Shown: positions 1 to 11,805, counted from the first letter of the stretch. The stretch: DNA of 64,000 nt from Echinometra lucunter (GCA_029962745.1 CM057158.1:2391558-2455557), one strand, 5' to 3'. Made by a program: numbers and translations. The notes: generated from the sequence alone by a model not told the origin.

Positions 1-987
1 AATAGACATTGTCCGCTGGTAATTCTTATCAAATATCTGCATAGCTGAAAGGAAATACATATTCATCATTTCCATCAAAGACAATTTTCTTTTCTGAATG
101 TGGCTTTCTAACTGTTAAAATCCTCCCATTTTAACAGATAGTCACATTAAATCAAATCAATGCCTGTCATATGTGATTGATAAAACTCCTCAAGCTGAGT
201 TCTGTAAACTTATTACAGATGTAAAGTTTCATATTCAGAAGGTGCAAAGGAAACAGAAACAGGAAAATACACGTACCAGTGTATGCATATCAATGCATAT
301 CAATGCATTTCAATCTTTCATAATTATACTTACAGAAAGCAAAAATGCAAGGAAAAGTGGAAGTAATTTCACTGAGTGGAAATTTTATTCTAACAACAGC
401 AAATCCAAACATTTTTTTCTTGAGTAAATAAACTGTTTATGTACTTCTACAACTGTCTTAAATGCAGCTCTTCAATTAACATCAAAATCAACATTTACGA
501 TATGCAAACTGATAAGAGTACAGTACAGATGTACTTGATAAAATAAAGAGAATTTACATTCACATACATGTAACAAAGCCTGAAGAAGCCCCAAACTGGA
601 AAGTGAAAAAGCTTGAAATATGGTAACAGAATGGAAGCATAGGTGATCCAAAATGAAGAGCATAAAAAGAAGAAAACTATGTTGCACCAAGGATAAAGAG
701 ATATTCATTCCTTGATATGTAAGGCAGTTGGGAATTTCAAAAACACTTTCATAAACCCTATACTTTTAGATACAATTGTTCTACAGATACACATATCACA
801 TAACATATCTTGAATCTGAAGATAGTGATAAAATAGGCTTCTCAGGAAGAAACTGAGAACCAATGATTACTGAAAAAAACAATGCTCTACTCACCAAATT
901 TGGTCATATAGCTTTCTAAAACATTGTACAAACCCACGCTTCCACTTGGTGAGAAGTTTGAGGAATCATAGGGTATGGACCTCAAAT
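1..987 (-). other. Candidate intron 1 of the minus-strand gene; no exon seen
   Basis: This AT-rich stretch lies downstream, on the minus strand, of the GTAAGC donor. I found no segment with a convincing acceptor plus open phase-0 frame, so the second exon is probably outside the window. The only notable structure is the 10-bp periodic ATGCATATCA motif at 283-312. Confidence 0.3.
283..312 (+). repeat. Three helically spaced copies of a 10-bp ATGCATATCA unit
   Basis: Two exact copies of ATGCATATCA (283-292, 293-302) are followed by ATGCATTTCA (303-312). The unit resembles POU-octamer half-sites, and the 10-bp period would put each copy on the same face of DNA. A similar string recurs at 31094-31118. 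Confidence 0.6.
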
Positions 988-993
988 GCTTAC

Positions 994-1083
994 CATATAT
1001 TCCTCTTCCCCTGAAATTTCACCAAACAAAACAAAGAAATTGAAAAGGAGGAGACAAATAAAAACGACAAGCCCTGGAGGCAT
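994..1083 (-). CDS. Candidate first coding exon: hydrophobic leader ending at a splice donor (partial gene)
   Basis: Read on the minus strand, an ATG at 1083-1081 opens 30 codons: a short MPPG start, a long hydrophobic core (LVVFICLLLF, then NFFVLF), then a polar acidic stretch (GEISGEEEYM). This resembles a secretory signal peptide, although the n-region has no Lys or Arg. Directly after codon 30 comes GTAAGC (993-988), a good U2-type donor, giving a phase-0 junction; without splicing the frame stops three codons later. The next exon would lie at lower coordinates, in 1-987 or outside the window. The start context is weak (C at -3). The sequence is rc of an A-rich tract, which favours Phe/Leu codons by chance, so the hydrophobicity alone is not proof. 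The protein family cannot be named from 30 residues. Confidence 0.4.
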
Positions 1084-1345
1084 GAGAAGGTTGTATACCA
1101 CGAGGATTATGATCCGATGTCTTCGGCGGCAGAGTTATAATCACAAATCGGCCTCCGGTGTAGGGTTCCCTAGCACAACCGACAATGATCTTATTACAAC
1201 CGTGCGGAGCGAAGTCCAAACGGCAGATTGAATAGAGCTGGGAAAAACGAGCTAGCTGCATATAGTGAGGAGAGACAGAGAGAGAGACTGAGATGCAGAA
1301 CGCAGAGCGAGCACGTCCAACTCTACAGAGCACCCACCACACAAC
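1084..1345 (-). other. Candidate 5' leader and core-promoter region of the minus-strand exon
   Basis: This ~260-bp block lies just upstream of the candidate start and keeps many CpGs in a CpG-poor neighbourhood, with little repeat content apart from a short (GA)n at 1273-1288. One upstream ATG at 1261-1259 opens an 80-codon frame that runs past the main start in another frame (stop near 1019). If transcription begins right of 1261 this would be an overlapping uORF; if it begins to the left there is none. No clear TATA box is seen. CpG retention is typical of invertebrate promoters and of recent insertions, so the call is tentative. Confidence 0.33.
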
Positions 1346-1386
1346 TGTGCAACTGCCTCAGTAGAAATAAACATCCCCCAGATTGA

Positions 1387-1400
1387 GTTGTCATGGTGAC
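1387..1400. promoter_or_regulatory. RFX X-box-like motif (GTTGTC-AT-GGTGAC)
   Basis: The 14-mer GTTGTCATGGTGAC is an imperfect palindrome whose two half-sites (GTTGTC, and GTCACC on the other strand) both fit the RFX half-site pattern GT-N-N-Y-Y around a central AT. X-boxes sit close to start sites of ciliary genes in animals. This one lies about 300 bp upstream of the candidate start codon and about 50 bp beyond the CpG-rich leader. RFX occupancy is inference. Confidence 0.38.
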
Positions 1401-3462
1401 CAGACACGTAGCAAGAGCACTGGGATAGAAGGGGGATGAGAGTTTATTTCCCTCTCAATCGGCATTATCTGGGAGGAAAGTAATACAATTCAACAACTGC
1501 TTTTTGTCGTAGAAAATTGCAGTTCTTATTTGATCACCCATATAAGAATATCTAACGGAGAATGCCTTCATCCATGATTATTTACCCATCAAGGGAGCTC
1601 TGGAAATAAACCTTTGTGGTATCATTCCATCTTCACTGGATAACTTGTTAAATTATTTTGACCTCACATACCCTTCAAAATATATTGACAAAGTTCTTTA
1701 ACCGGGTAATAGTGTGAGTCCCCACTGCTTGCATTAAAAAATAAGAAAATTACATGATACATCATATGATGAAATATATCTAAATTTCAAATAATATTTT
1801 TTTGTAAAATAATTTCATGAGATCATAATCTAAGAAAATTCCCTGAAATTAGCATTCTAAATCACTGATTCTTTGGGAAGACAGTGTTAATTTGGAACAT
1901 GTTCAGACTCTAGCAATTTAAAGAATATACAAAATGCAAAACTAAAATTTAATATTCCCATTCCTGATACAGGTACACTCCGGTGGATTACTTTCAGTAC
2001 ACCAAACATAGTATATTTTTAAATCCATCAACCAGATATTAACCATTTAACTACTGAATTCCTACATTCCCAGTCACTTGGTTCTAGTAGCCAGTAGGCT
2101 GAGCAATATCCATTTTTCAAGATGACTGCATCTATGAACATTATGGGTAAGGAGAATAAAAGAGAGAGTGATAAAGATGACTACAAGAGAAGAGAGAGTG
2201 GTAGAAAGAGAAGAAGAAAGGGAGAGAGATTCATACCCACAGGTCAATAATTACACACAAGAGAAAATGTAATAACCAGCGTACTCATATACCTGACACT
2301 ATGTCCCAACATTCATGACATATTCTAGACAGGCCAATTACTCTTTTAACCCCCTTAATCCAAATGTCTGGGAAAAAAAAATGAGGCAGATTCCAGCTTT
2401 GTGCTAGCATTGTACAATGACACTTCACTTCAGGCATGTTCAGAAAACCTCCATTTTCAATTTGCTTGGCAGCTGGTTTGAAATTGGTGCCGGAAAGCCC
2501 GGAACAAAGAAGGCATATTTGTGAAGAATCAAAAATCGATAGCACAGTTCATTTCGGAGCTGCCCCCGCAAGTTGCACCATTAGAAACCCAATATATGAC
2601 AACTGACACATATGGCATTATGGGGGAATAGAATGTGTGATATGAAATTCATTGTTGATCTGAAATTCAGGTGAAAAATGCATTTATTTGACGTCTCTTG
2701 TCATAGAGACGTAGTGAAAGTGATATGGCTTCTATGCATACCACAATATACAAAATGAAATACTTGCATCTCTGTTTGTGGCAAGAAAAAGCTTGTTGAC
2801 CTCCAGTGAGTATGTGTTACGAAATGAAAAGTGATACGTATTGAAAAGAGCACTGGTTGAAATAAATACACCCCAACAGTTCAATATAACAAGTACATTG
2901 GGGGGGGGGGGGGCTGAGTCAGATATTGCTTAACAGGAAAACATATACATAGAGAACATATATCTCTGAGAGTCATCTTAAAAAATCCAGTGTTTTTCAA
3001 ATTTTGACACCTGGTTCCAGTAGCAAGTGAGTCAACAAATCAACTCTATGACATTATGTTACATACAAAAATATAGTATTACAGCTATATGTAACAAGCT
3101 GTATTGTACCTTTATAAATTGCTTGATTTTCAAGAAATGTTTGCTATGGTGGGATTGGCTCATAAACAAGTATTTTTCATAATTCTTGTTTGATTCAATA
3201 CATCTGTGTTATTCATTCAAGACAATTTAATGAGACTTCTGGGAAATTCATTTGGCACTGAGGGACAAGTAATTTGATGCACAAAATATTTCTTATGTAA
3301 TTCAATTCATTAAGTCCTTTTACAATGCTGTGTCTAAAAGCTACAAACACAGTTATCAGATCCATCAATTTCTTCTTACAAATAACAAGATCCTTGCAGT
3401 GTGATCATCTATTCTTATTTTTTCTTTGAAAGTGATAGGGAAATGATTGGTAAAAATGCAGC
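1401..3462. other. AT-rich non-coding stretch
   Basis: No gene is supported. It holds a purine-rich GA tract (about 2157-2235), a 14-base G run (2900-2913), and two short degenerate strings resembling the TTAACC...CCGGTTCCAGTAG mini-element (about 2040-2095 and 3005-3040). The minus-strand open frame at 2285-2545 has no recognisable domain. Confidence 0.6.
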
Positions 3463-3466
3463 TTAA

Positions 3467-3954
3467 AGGCATTGGCTAACATTGTTATGAGTTTTAAAAA
3501 ATCTCATTTTGTTACTTAAAAATTGGATAAACATTAGGGTTATAGTGTAAAAATACCAGTGTGAAAGTTTCAGAGCATAATATCCACGGGAAGTATTTTT
3601 AAATATTAGAAATGTGAACCAATGTTTGAAAAATATACGAGGGTCAGTTGCATAGACCCAACGTAAGGAGTGCGCATGCGCACATGACTCAACGGACCGC
3701 ACTGTGTGTATTGACGTATGACGCGGCGGAAGGCAAGTAACGGTATTTTTGAATTCGTGCAAACGGTCCTCTTAGTTCAGTGTCTCTCGAGACGAAAGCT
3801 AATAAAATCGCGGTTTGCGTCTAACTTACGGCTTTTCCTTCCAAATTATGGTTGGTTTCAGGGTTTTTGAGTATAAATACAAGTACTCATACACATGTTT
3901 CATCTTAGTTTGAGAATTTTTTAAATCAGCTACTCATAAAGTTAGACAATGCCT
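3467..3954 (+). mobile_element. TTAA-flanked inverted-repeat element, family A copy 1
   Basis: The element starts AGGCATTGGCTAAC and ends GTTAGACAATGCCT, so the ends are inverted repeats, and both sides carry TTAA (3463-3466, 3955-3958). TTAA target duplications are characteristic of piggyBac and Kolobok DNA transposons. There is no transposase, so it is a non-autonomous MITE. Four further copies occur in the window (15.1, 51.6, 63.0 and 63.5 kb). A minus-strand frame inside it is shared by all copies but looks incidental. Confidence 0.8.
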
Positions 3955-4081
3955 TTAACAATGGTCAACATCATAAACCAGCATTTGCGTTTTTATACAA
4001 ACCTTTTTCTTTTATTCTGCAAAATGACCTTTTCAAATCATGTAGTGCTTACTTATGTAGTTTAACTTGTAGGAAAATTTA

Positions 4082-4688
4082 ATGTCGGTGATATTTTACA
4101 GTACTAGTAAAGTTTCCTACTCACCGAAAAGTCTAATGGCAGTGGAGTCTGGTTGTTCTGGCTCAGTAGTGTCGACGAATACTGAGTTCTACTATATCGC
4201 GTGCGTATCCGCGAATAATTATAAGTTCAGAAGTTATTGCACAAGTCCCGTAGAAATTAATAAGCGATCTTGCTGGGTTGATAAAGAAAGAAAATGTGCG
4301 GAGATGCCTACTTTTGCTATCCCGCTGATCTGAATCCCTAAGTCAAACTAACTACGCGTAGATGATCCAAATAAAGAAAAGTATATTCCAACATTTAATC
4401 CTGTGAAAATGTCAAGTAACGAAGTGAAGATAATGTTCCAAAAAAAATCCATGCAACGTGTGGAGGGCGAAAACGTAGAAGTCCGTTCTTTTCGAAAGTT
4501 CCGTGGAGAGTGAAAAAGAAAAGAGCCAGCCTCGTGGCTCTCATGCGGACGCTCCGGGAGACAAGAAAACCTGGCTAACGATTGGTCCAAATCTCGAAGT
4601 TGGAATGTTAATTGGAAAAATAACACTAACTGAGGAACGCGAAGTACGCCGTAAAGAATTTAGCCAGGTGATAATGAATAGACAATAA
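4082..4688 (+). pseudogene. CpG-rich, coding-like but broken segment of unknown origin
   Basis: A plus-strand frame from ATG 4082 gives 83 residues, closes at 4331, and has a second stop (TAA) near 4346. It then stays open through 4513 with hydrophilic, protein-like residues (for example MSSNEVKIMFQKK). The coding-like signal then passes to another frame, open to 4688 (includes TWLTIGPNLEVG and a charged EEREVRRKEF). CpG density is far above the flanks. I recognise no domain. It could be a decayed retro-pseudogene, part of an old transposon, or a chance CpG-rich regulatory block. There are no terminal repeats or poly-A that I can see. Confidence 0.28.
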
Positions 4689-6216
4689 CTGTATATTTCT
4701 CTTGCGGAATTAGGTCGACTGCTGCAACTTACATTCAGTCCAAGTTCGACAAAATATTTCCAGTTCATTAGCATACCAGTCAAAACAAACTCAACGATAT
4801 GAAAACAATATAGGGGTCACTACAAACTCATCAAAAATGCATTTGGACTCTGAAGAATTTGTCATTCTCCTGCATATTAAAGTAGGCTCATCATAGTTGC
4901 TGATAAAAAAGTAATAAGGCTGCCTTATTCAATCCTTCCCTCATGAAATATGATGGGTTTGTAAAGTAGTAAAATATTTGGGATTATTTTCCTTTCATGA
5001 GGCAGGGCAGTCTATTCCCCCCTGGATTTGCCCATGAGCAAAAGCTTACATGCTAACTTAACAGTTAAACACAGAACAAGAACTTAATATTTGACATTAG
5101 GAACTGTCTGGTTATGCCATGGTCATTTATCATTATGTGCCCTGCAGAAGGAAGCAAATGGGTGTATGTCAAGGGGATGTGAATTTCTAAAATATAACAC
5201 ATTATAACCTTTCCTGAACAATCTGTCTATAACAAAATTTTCAACAGTGTTACATTTGCACCTCTCTGTTATTTCTCTGTCCTTATTTTGCTAAACAAAC
5301 TTGAACACAACGTGATTTTTTTTGGGGGGGGAGGGGGAGGGGGCTGTTATTAAAATGTGGGTTTGCTTCCTTCCGCTAAGCACAGGATCACGTCCTCTGT
5401 TCAGAGCCTGAAGGATATTAACTCATATACTATAACACATAGTTGATGTCCTTCTGGTTCTGAACAGACAATGTGACAGAAGCTATTGAACATTATTCAT
5501 GATAAGAACATATTAGATTGCTCCACTGAAGACTTCAACTGACAGATTTATTGGTGTACAAGAGTCAGACTAAACACTGTAGACTAGCTATCTCTCTTGA
5601 AAAAGAAAGGATATGTGATATTATGAGCTGATCCTCCAGTGATATATGAGTCCAATGAAAATGCATATCATGGTAACGAAATACTTACTGTAGCTTCCAT
5701 ATTGCACTATTCATTGATAAATGTGTCTAAAAATAACAGGGATGTACCTCATTTGATTTCTATATTCTAAAAAATATCAAAAAACCTCCATGAACACTTC
5801 CCAAAAGATTCATACATCTGCTAATCCAGCCAAATCAAGCTATGATGTTCAGATAACAAAGGGACGTCGATTCTTCCAAGTTTTTGTTCAAAACGATGCT
5901 CACACGAGTGTCCCTATATACGATATTTCTTCATATGACATCCAGATTATGAAATATCAATTACTTATTATAAAGCTAAAGGGTGTTTGTAGATGGGGGA
6001 GGGGGAGGTGACTCAGCCCCGTCAACTTTTTTTTTTTCTAGAAACAAGCAATGTACTCCAAATGACATTGAAATTATGCAGAATCCAATTCATTCTTTAA
6101 ACGAAGGTTAACCTGATGGTAAATCAATGAATTCCTCTGACTATAGATATGCCTCTGTCCACCTATAAACAGTAAAGTACACTTGTGCTACAAAGGGGGC
6201 ATCCATTTTTCTGAAG

Positions 6217-6430
6217 GTTCTGTTTTTTTCCCCCAGGTTCATAATTACCTAATACAAATTTTCTAAACTAGTGGGTTCATAATGTTAATCCAACAATTTC
6301 TGGGCATTTGATGCATAACTCCTAAGGTTCATTCATCTTAAATTCTGAAGTTTTGTATTAATAAAGGTTCATAATTCCATAAAGGAAAAGGGTTCATAAT
6401 TCTTAAACTGAAATAGGGTTACTAATTCTG
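6217..6430 (+). repeat. Decayed minisatellite with GGTTCATAATT core
   Basis: The core (A/G)GGTTCATAATT recurs near 6235, 6271, 6326, 6365, 6390 and, mutated to GGGTTACTAATT, near 6416. Spacing is irregular, roughly 25-55 bp. It looks like an eroded short tandem repeat. Confidence 0.55.
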
Positions 6431-7166
6431 GCAATAATGCCTGATTTTCAAAATTCAGAAAATGATACAGATCAAATGATTAAATCCCTGGTTTTACATC
6501 AGTGCTACAATCCAGGCCTTCATCATCTTCTACAAACAACTAAAATTCTAACCCCTTTCAGAGAAAAAGTCATTTTCACTTTTAAAACTAGCTTTAAAGT
6601 ATATACTACCCATGCCATCAAATGTGACATATTATTAGACTATAGGGGAAAATCAATTTTCTTTCTTTTCCCACATGACCTTTGTTAAAAAGTAAAAACA
6701 ATGAGCTGCCTTCTCAGCGGATTTAGAAAATAGCCATTTAGAATCTATCTTTGCATGCATCACAAAATCAAGGCCGTTTTCATCCAACATGACAGGCAGT
6801 TGATACACAGCTGCAAGAAGGTCACATAAATACAGATAACGGTAGAAGCATGATATTATGATTGGCAGGTTTAATGGTAGTTTTTCAATATACCAATGCT
6901 TAACAAGTCATTATTGGCAACTCCAGTTAACAATGAAATGTTATACATTATACATTATGCTAATTGATTTTGCCTCTTGATAGCAAGAATAGTGTTAGTT
7001 TCTATTCACAGAATATGAGTTTAAATCCTTTAAGGTCTCAGGAGGCAATATCTAATATGGTCAATATTCTCAACTCTATTCTAAATTTCAGAAATAGGAG
7101 AAAATTATTCTACACTTGAGTTTTGTGAGACTGAAAGGCATTCATTTTTAGTTTAAGGAGAAGGCG

Positions 7167-7200
7167 GAGTTCTGGGAAAGGCTGAGTTCTGGGAAAGGCT
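7167..7200 (+). repeat. 17-bp exact tandem duplication
   Basis: GAGTTCTGGGAAAGGCT is present twice head to tail (7167-7183, 7184-7200) with no mismatch. Confidence 0.85.
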
Positions 7201-7478
7201 GAATATAATTTGTGATGTTTTTCAGTTCAAATTCAGACAAGAAAGTGTTTGAGCCGAAGTTTTGAAGAGTTATATCAGGATCCTGCAAAAGTTAAAATAT
7301 ATTTCTTGGAAGTGTTTTATTTTTAAAATTATACTGGTCATTTCAGAGTCTATATGTGTGTTTGTTTGTTTGTTTGTTACAATCTTATAGGTCCATTCCA
7401 GTAAAGGTAGGCCCTCAAAACTGTTGTCAGGTTTTTTTTGTTTTCAGCTGGTTAGTAGCAAGACAAAGGCAAAACTAA

Positions 7479-7746
7479 CACTATGAACATGGCGGACAAA
7501 GAAAGCGGACAAAATAAACAACCCCTCATTCTACCCTTCACAATGGTTCTGGTAGTCAAAAGAACATCCTTCTCTGCTATTATGTTTAATCATGTAGTTC
7601 CAGGTGAATATGCATGTGACACCTGTTCCATATATTTTAGACAATAGCAGTGAAGGGATGTTCTTTTGACTACCAGAACCATTGTGAAGGGTAGAATGAG
7701 GGGTTGTTTATTTTGTCCGCTTTCTTTGTCCGTCGTGTTCATAGTG
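7479..7746. mobile_element. Palindromic MITE with TAA target duplication
   Basis: Two ~108-bp arms (about 7479-7588 and 7637-7746) are near-perfect reverse complements around a ~48-bp spacer. The tips are CACTATGAACA and TGTTCATAGTG, flanked on both sides by TAA (7476-7478, 7747-7749). Three-base TWA duplications are typical of PIF/Harbinger elements; that assignment is inference. The few arm mismatches suggest a fairly recent insertion. Confidence 0.8.
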
Positions 7747-8127
7747 TAAGATGCTGTGAAGTTTTCTCCTCCTCAAGTTGAATATTAAACAAATGAGAGA
7801 CACAAAATATTCTTTTTAGCTGCAACCAGCTAGGACAGCTAATGATAAAATTCACAGAGGCCTACACATGTGGGCAGTGATCGTGGTGCAGGAGACCTAG
7901 TGTGTGACGGAATGTAACTGTCACATTGTGTTCATTTCAAATATTTACACTGAAATTCATCTAAAATCATGAGTGGAATATCAGATGATCTCATGCATGT
8001 ATCTTCTTATGCAAAGCAGACAATTTGAGACTGTTTTTAATCAGTTTCATGCCAATTTTATTTTTGCTTCAACTTTATATAAGCTTTAAAATGTAAAGTT
8101 GAAGTATGAACGTATTATGTTTTGTTT

Positions 8128-8480
8128 CTGAGTTCATACAAGCATTTGATATGAGGAAACATATTAGATCTTTAAACTGAAAGGTATGACTAACATGAGA
8201 CATAATCTATCACAAATACATACTCAGGCAATCCCTTCCAAGATCTTCTTGTAAATGTACAAATTCTGATTATTTATCTAGTCCAAAGGCATTTCTTTGG
8301 AACAATCTTGAATTGTAATTTGAAGTTTGAATTAAACATATGGTGTTCTGAGCTTACACAAGAGATCACAAAACAAAATTTATACTGGCTCTTTAAAGCG
8401 AAAGGAAAACAAACGTGACAGGATCTATCACATCTATATATCCTCAGGCAAGGCTTTTAAAGATCTTCCTTGTAAACAGA
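8128..8480. repeat. Diverged tandem duplication, offset about 218 bp
   Basis: Copy 1 (about 8130-8260) and copy 2 (about 8349-8478) share an ordered series of blocks: GAGTTCATACAAG / GAGCTTACACAAG, ATCTTTAAACTGAAAGG / CTCTTTAAAGCGAAAGG, ATCTATCACA, CTCAGGCAA and AGATCTTC-TTGTAAA. No reading frame is preserved. Confidence 0.65.
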
Positions 8481-8559
8481 AAAAAAAACATTACAGCCTT
8501 GCACACAATAAAGACAGTGGCATCAATCACTATAAAGGGAATTCAAAAGGCGTTGAGAA

Positions 8560-8770
8560 ACGTTGAAGTTCAGATAGGCCTGCAGGGATAGCTTAACATG
8601 TAGGGCAGTGACCCCTATCGCATGTGACATCTCATTGCATGATGGGATGATTTATGGCTTTATCTCTGCACCATCCACCATGGGGATGATAGATACCGGG
8701 CGGGGCTCATCTTTAGGCCGGAAGTCTGTGCATCATGCCCCATTAGGCGGAACATGTAGAAGATTAATCA
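8560..8770. promoter_or_regulatory. Repeat-free, CpG-retaining block; enhancer candidate
   Basis: This mixed-composition segment has no simple repeats. It includes a caudal/Hox-like TTTATGGC, a CCACCATGGGGAT string and a CpG-bearing ACCGGGCGGGGC stretch. It stands out from the AT-rich surroundings. Function is inference and rests on composition alone. Confidence 0.25.
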
Positions 8771-9787
8771 AGTTGTTGTAACTATCGTCTCGTCAATCAT
8801 GAATGAGGGTATAACAGAATGAGTAGCTCATGGGGAAGAAGGAATGAGGGTGGAGTACACAGTGTGTTAGATGTATTTTAAATAGGATCAGTCTAATGCC
8901 ATAGGTAATTTAAACTGACTAAATTTATTTAACTTGTATGTGAGATAAAGAAAAGAGTTCAACTGGTCTGTTGGTTTTCTTCTTGAAATTTGAAATAGAT
9001 ATACAAATAAGTAAGGTCAAAATAAAATAGGAATGAAAAATTTTGTTTAAAGAATCCCCTTAATTTTGCTTTACACAATATAGGTTTACACAATTGAAAT
9101 TGAATATTCACATCTTAAATTCATATTTCTGAGGCATGAAGAAATAAAATCAATTGCAAATGTAACTTTGTATTAAGAATAAAGGTGTCTGTTAATTCAT
9201 TCATTTTGAGCATACCTTTAAAATTCATTTCAGAGCTTTCATCCATGATTGAGTGTACTAATTCTGATTTACTTATCTGAGCATAATCTTTTCGAGGTAG
9301 ACTAATTCTTTCAAGGAAAATGGTTTCATAAGTATAGCACATACATTTGCATCATGCATGACATTTAATGAAAGATGTTCATCTTTCACTAACCATTCCG
9401 ATGCGTCATACATAATCTTTACTCTATCTCTCTCTCATCAACAAACTAGCTGGCGAAATAATCCATTTTCCTAGAACAAATTAGCTTACCACAGGCAGAG
9501 AAATGCTAAGAACAATCTACAGATCAAAGTAAGATATATGCGAGCATGCAACTCAATATTCTGTCTCTAGCTAAGTTCACACAGGATTGACACAGTTTTA
9601 AACTGAATATTGAATGCATGCAGACCATGGCACCATAACTACAGGTTGTAAACTTTAATTACAAGATGGCAAAATCTTACAATGACTGTGTTCACAAGGA
9701 ACATAACTTCAGGTAAGAACTGTTCCAATGCAGCTTGCAGTTTTCACCTTAAGCAGATTGCTTGCTGTTTAAGACCTTTACTATATC

Positions 9788-9895
9788 TTGTATTTTTAAT
9801 TGCTCTTTTCTTACCATTATTCTGTCATGATTTTAATCTGTTTATATTTCATTGGAATTGAATAAATATTGCATTGAATTAAATTAAAATAAAAA
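9788..9895 (+). repeat. Possible non-LTR retroelement 3' tail
   Basis: A T-rich leader is followed by GAATAAATATTGCATTGAAT and then AATTAAATTAAAATAAAAAA. That polyadenylation-like signal plus degenerate ATTGAAT/ATTAA repeats resembles LINE or SINE tails. No coding remnant is visible upstream. Confidence 0.35.
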
Positions 9896-10103
9896 AGCTG
9901 TGAGGAACTTTAAGTTTCTGAAACCATGAGTGTTTCCACATGGTCCTTAACTACACGATAAATTCTAGTATAAACAGCACATTGTAAAGTTAAAATTTAC
10001 AGCATCTCGTGTGAACCTGTAGCTTCTAGCAGGACACTGCCCCTACCTCCTATCTTCACAACAGCATATCCCCACATCTTTGTAATCACTCTAGAATAAG
10101 ATC

Positions 10104-10170
10104 ACTCTCTAGGATTCATTACATATCCCTATACAACACTACGAATCACAGACTAATTATCCTAGAGAGT
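10104..10170. repeat. Perfect 12-bp inverted repeat, 43-bp spacer
   Basis: ACTCTCTAGGAT (10104-10115) is the exact reverse complement of ATCCTAGAGAGT (10159-10170). It may be the ends of a very short element or a chance hairpin. Confidence 0.6.
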
Positions 10171-11777
10171 AAATTTCCTCAATAATTGGGTCATCAACCA
10201 TTAATACCAGGCTCCATCGAGCTGCTTTTCAATCAAAGCGTACTCGCAACAAAATCTGTATTCAATAAATCCCTAAATTGGCATCTTCGGGGAGAAGTAA
10301 TTTGGAGTCGATAACTCACTTAGCAAAATGCATTTTTCCATCCATGAAATCATTCTGAAAACAATTTTGCACTGATGTAGTTTCTGGAAGGGTGGCTAAT
10401 TGCATTGCATGTAGCAAATGTAGACAAGAAAAGGGTTTCAACTTCCAGGGAAAGATGATGTACAGTAGTTTCCTCATCAATTTATGCATTTTTACATTTG
10501 ACATCATTATTTGATCTTGAGAATCTTATCATTTCTAGAAGTACAAATCTAAATGAACCAAAGGCTTTGCTCATGATGTCAACCTAATTAAAACTGTGAT
10601 ACAATTACCTGCTCTACTTCATCTTCCTGATAATCTATGAATTTTCATAGACTGTTGCTTTTGTTATCTTGGTGTACATGCCAGATTATGGATGATGTGC
10701 AAAGGCTACTACCAGTAACTTGAATGTCTATACCTGTGCAAAATAATGACATAATTGACAGAGCTGAAAAACCTACTAAAGGGATATTTCATATTTCCAT
10801 TTCCAACAATTATTCTTAAACACATGCCTTTACAATACAAAACTTGTTTCAGAATATCTATTATGTGAAAATTCATTCATTCATTAAAAAAAAAATGGAA
10901 ACCTGGCTAGGTACCCATCCTTAGTAAATGTATATTCAAGCTATGCAGAAGTAACGTTTTTTGTAATGCCTTTTTTTTGTGGGTCAAACTAACAACTAAC
11001 AGTTAATCCTATATATAAACAACAAGGCCAATGTCTAACTTATCAACCTACCATAACCATTACCATAGTGACATCAAAATTAGAAACATGTCACAAAAAT
11101 ATAAAAAAAATTAGAAACATGTATCGGAAATTGGATTCTATGACACATAAGATGGTTTCTCACTGAAATGTCAATCTTGTGATACAAGCAGTTTATTGGT
11201 ACCAGTGATGAATGTGAATTCACCTTAAGGATGTAAATGGTGTCTTCCTTTGCCAAAACGGTTAGATACACAATTACATTTCATCCAGTTTTTGGCTTCT
11301 GGTTGCAATGTAAAGCAATGAAGGCAGTATCAGCATTCTAAACAAAAACATTCCAAGTGAGAAATAACATACCTAGTACCTATATCTTGGCCACATTGCA
11401 GTCAAATCAAATACTCTGTAAAAACATAGAAAAATCACTGCATCACATGAATTTCTAATATTTGATTTAATTCTGTCATTCTAATTTCAATTATTTCTCT
11501 GGAAACTGAAACCTTCAGGAGTCATACATTTCAGGGTCATGATTTCATACAAAACTTTGCTACGTGCATCACGTTCAAAGGTAATTGGAGGAGCCGTTTA
11601 CATGTACACTGACGTGAGTACTCTAAAAGTGAACAAAGCATCTCATTTAACTTGGAATATTGTTTGCCACTTCAAGACCTGTGGGGCAAAAGGTAGTTCA
11701 GTTTACATGAAGAAGGGGAAAATCGACACCTCAAGTTCAGTAAGAGTTCTTGCTTTTCACTTTATTGCATTAGCAAA

Positions 11778-11805
11778 ACCAACATGCTCTTCCTAGCATG
11801 TTGGT
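11778..11805. repeat. Perfect 11-bp hairpin, 6-base loop
   Basis: ACCAACATGCT, loop CTTCCT, AGCATGTTGGT. Nothing downstream suggests a terminator role in this eukaryotic context. Confidence 0.7.

Larger units (their letters stand above)
4700..7470. other. Non-coding stretch with simple repeats
   Basis: No gene is supported. It includes a G-rich tract at about 5320-5343, a decayed GGTTCATAATT minisatellite (6217-6430), a 17-bp tandem duplication (7167-7200) and a (TTTG)n tract near 7355-7377. Confidence 0.6.

Noticed and set aside
472..708. Minus frame with hydrophobic stretches, considered as exon 2 of the left-edge gene
   Set aside because: No acceptor in phase with the 994 donor, and composition is that of AT-rich noise.
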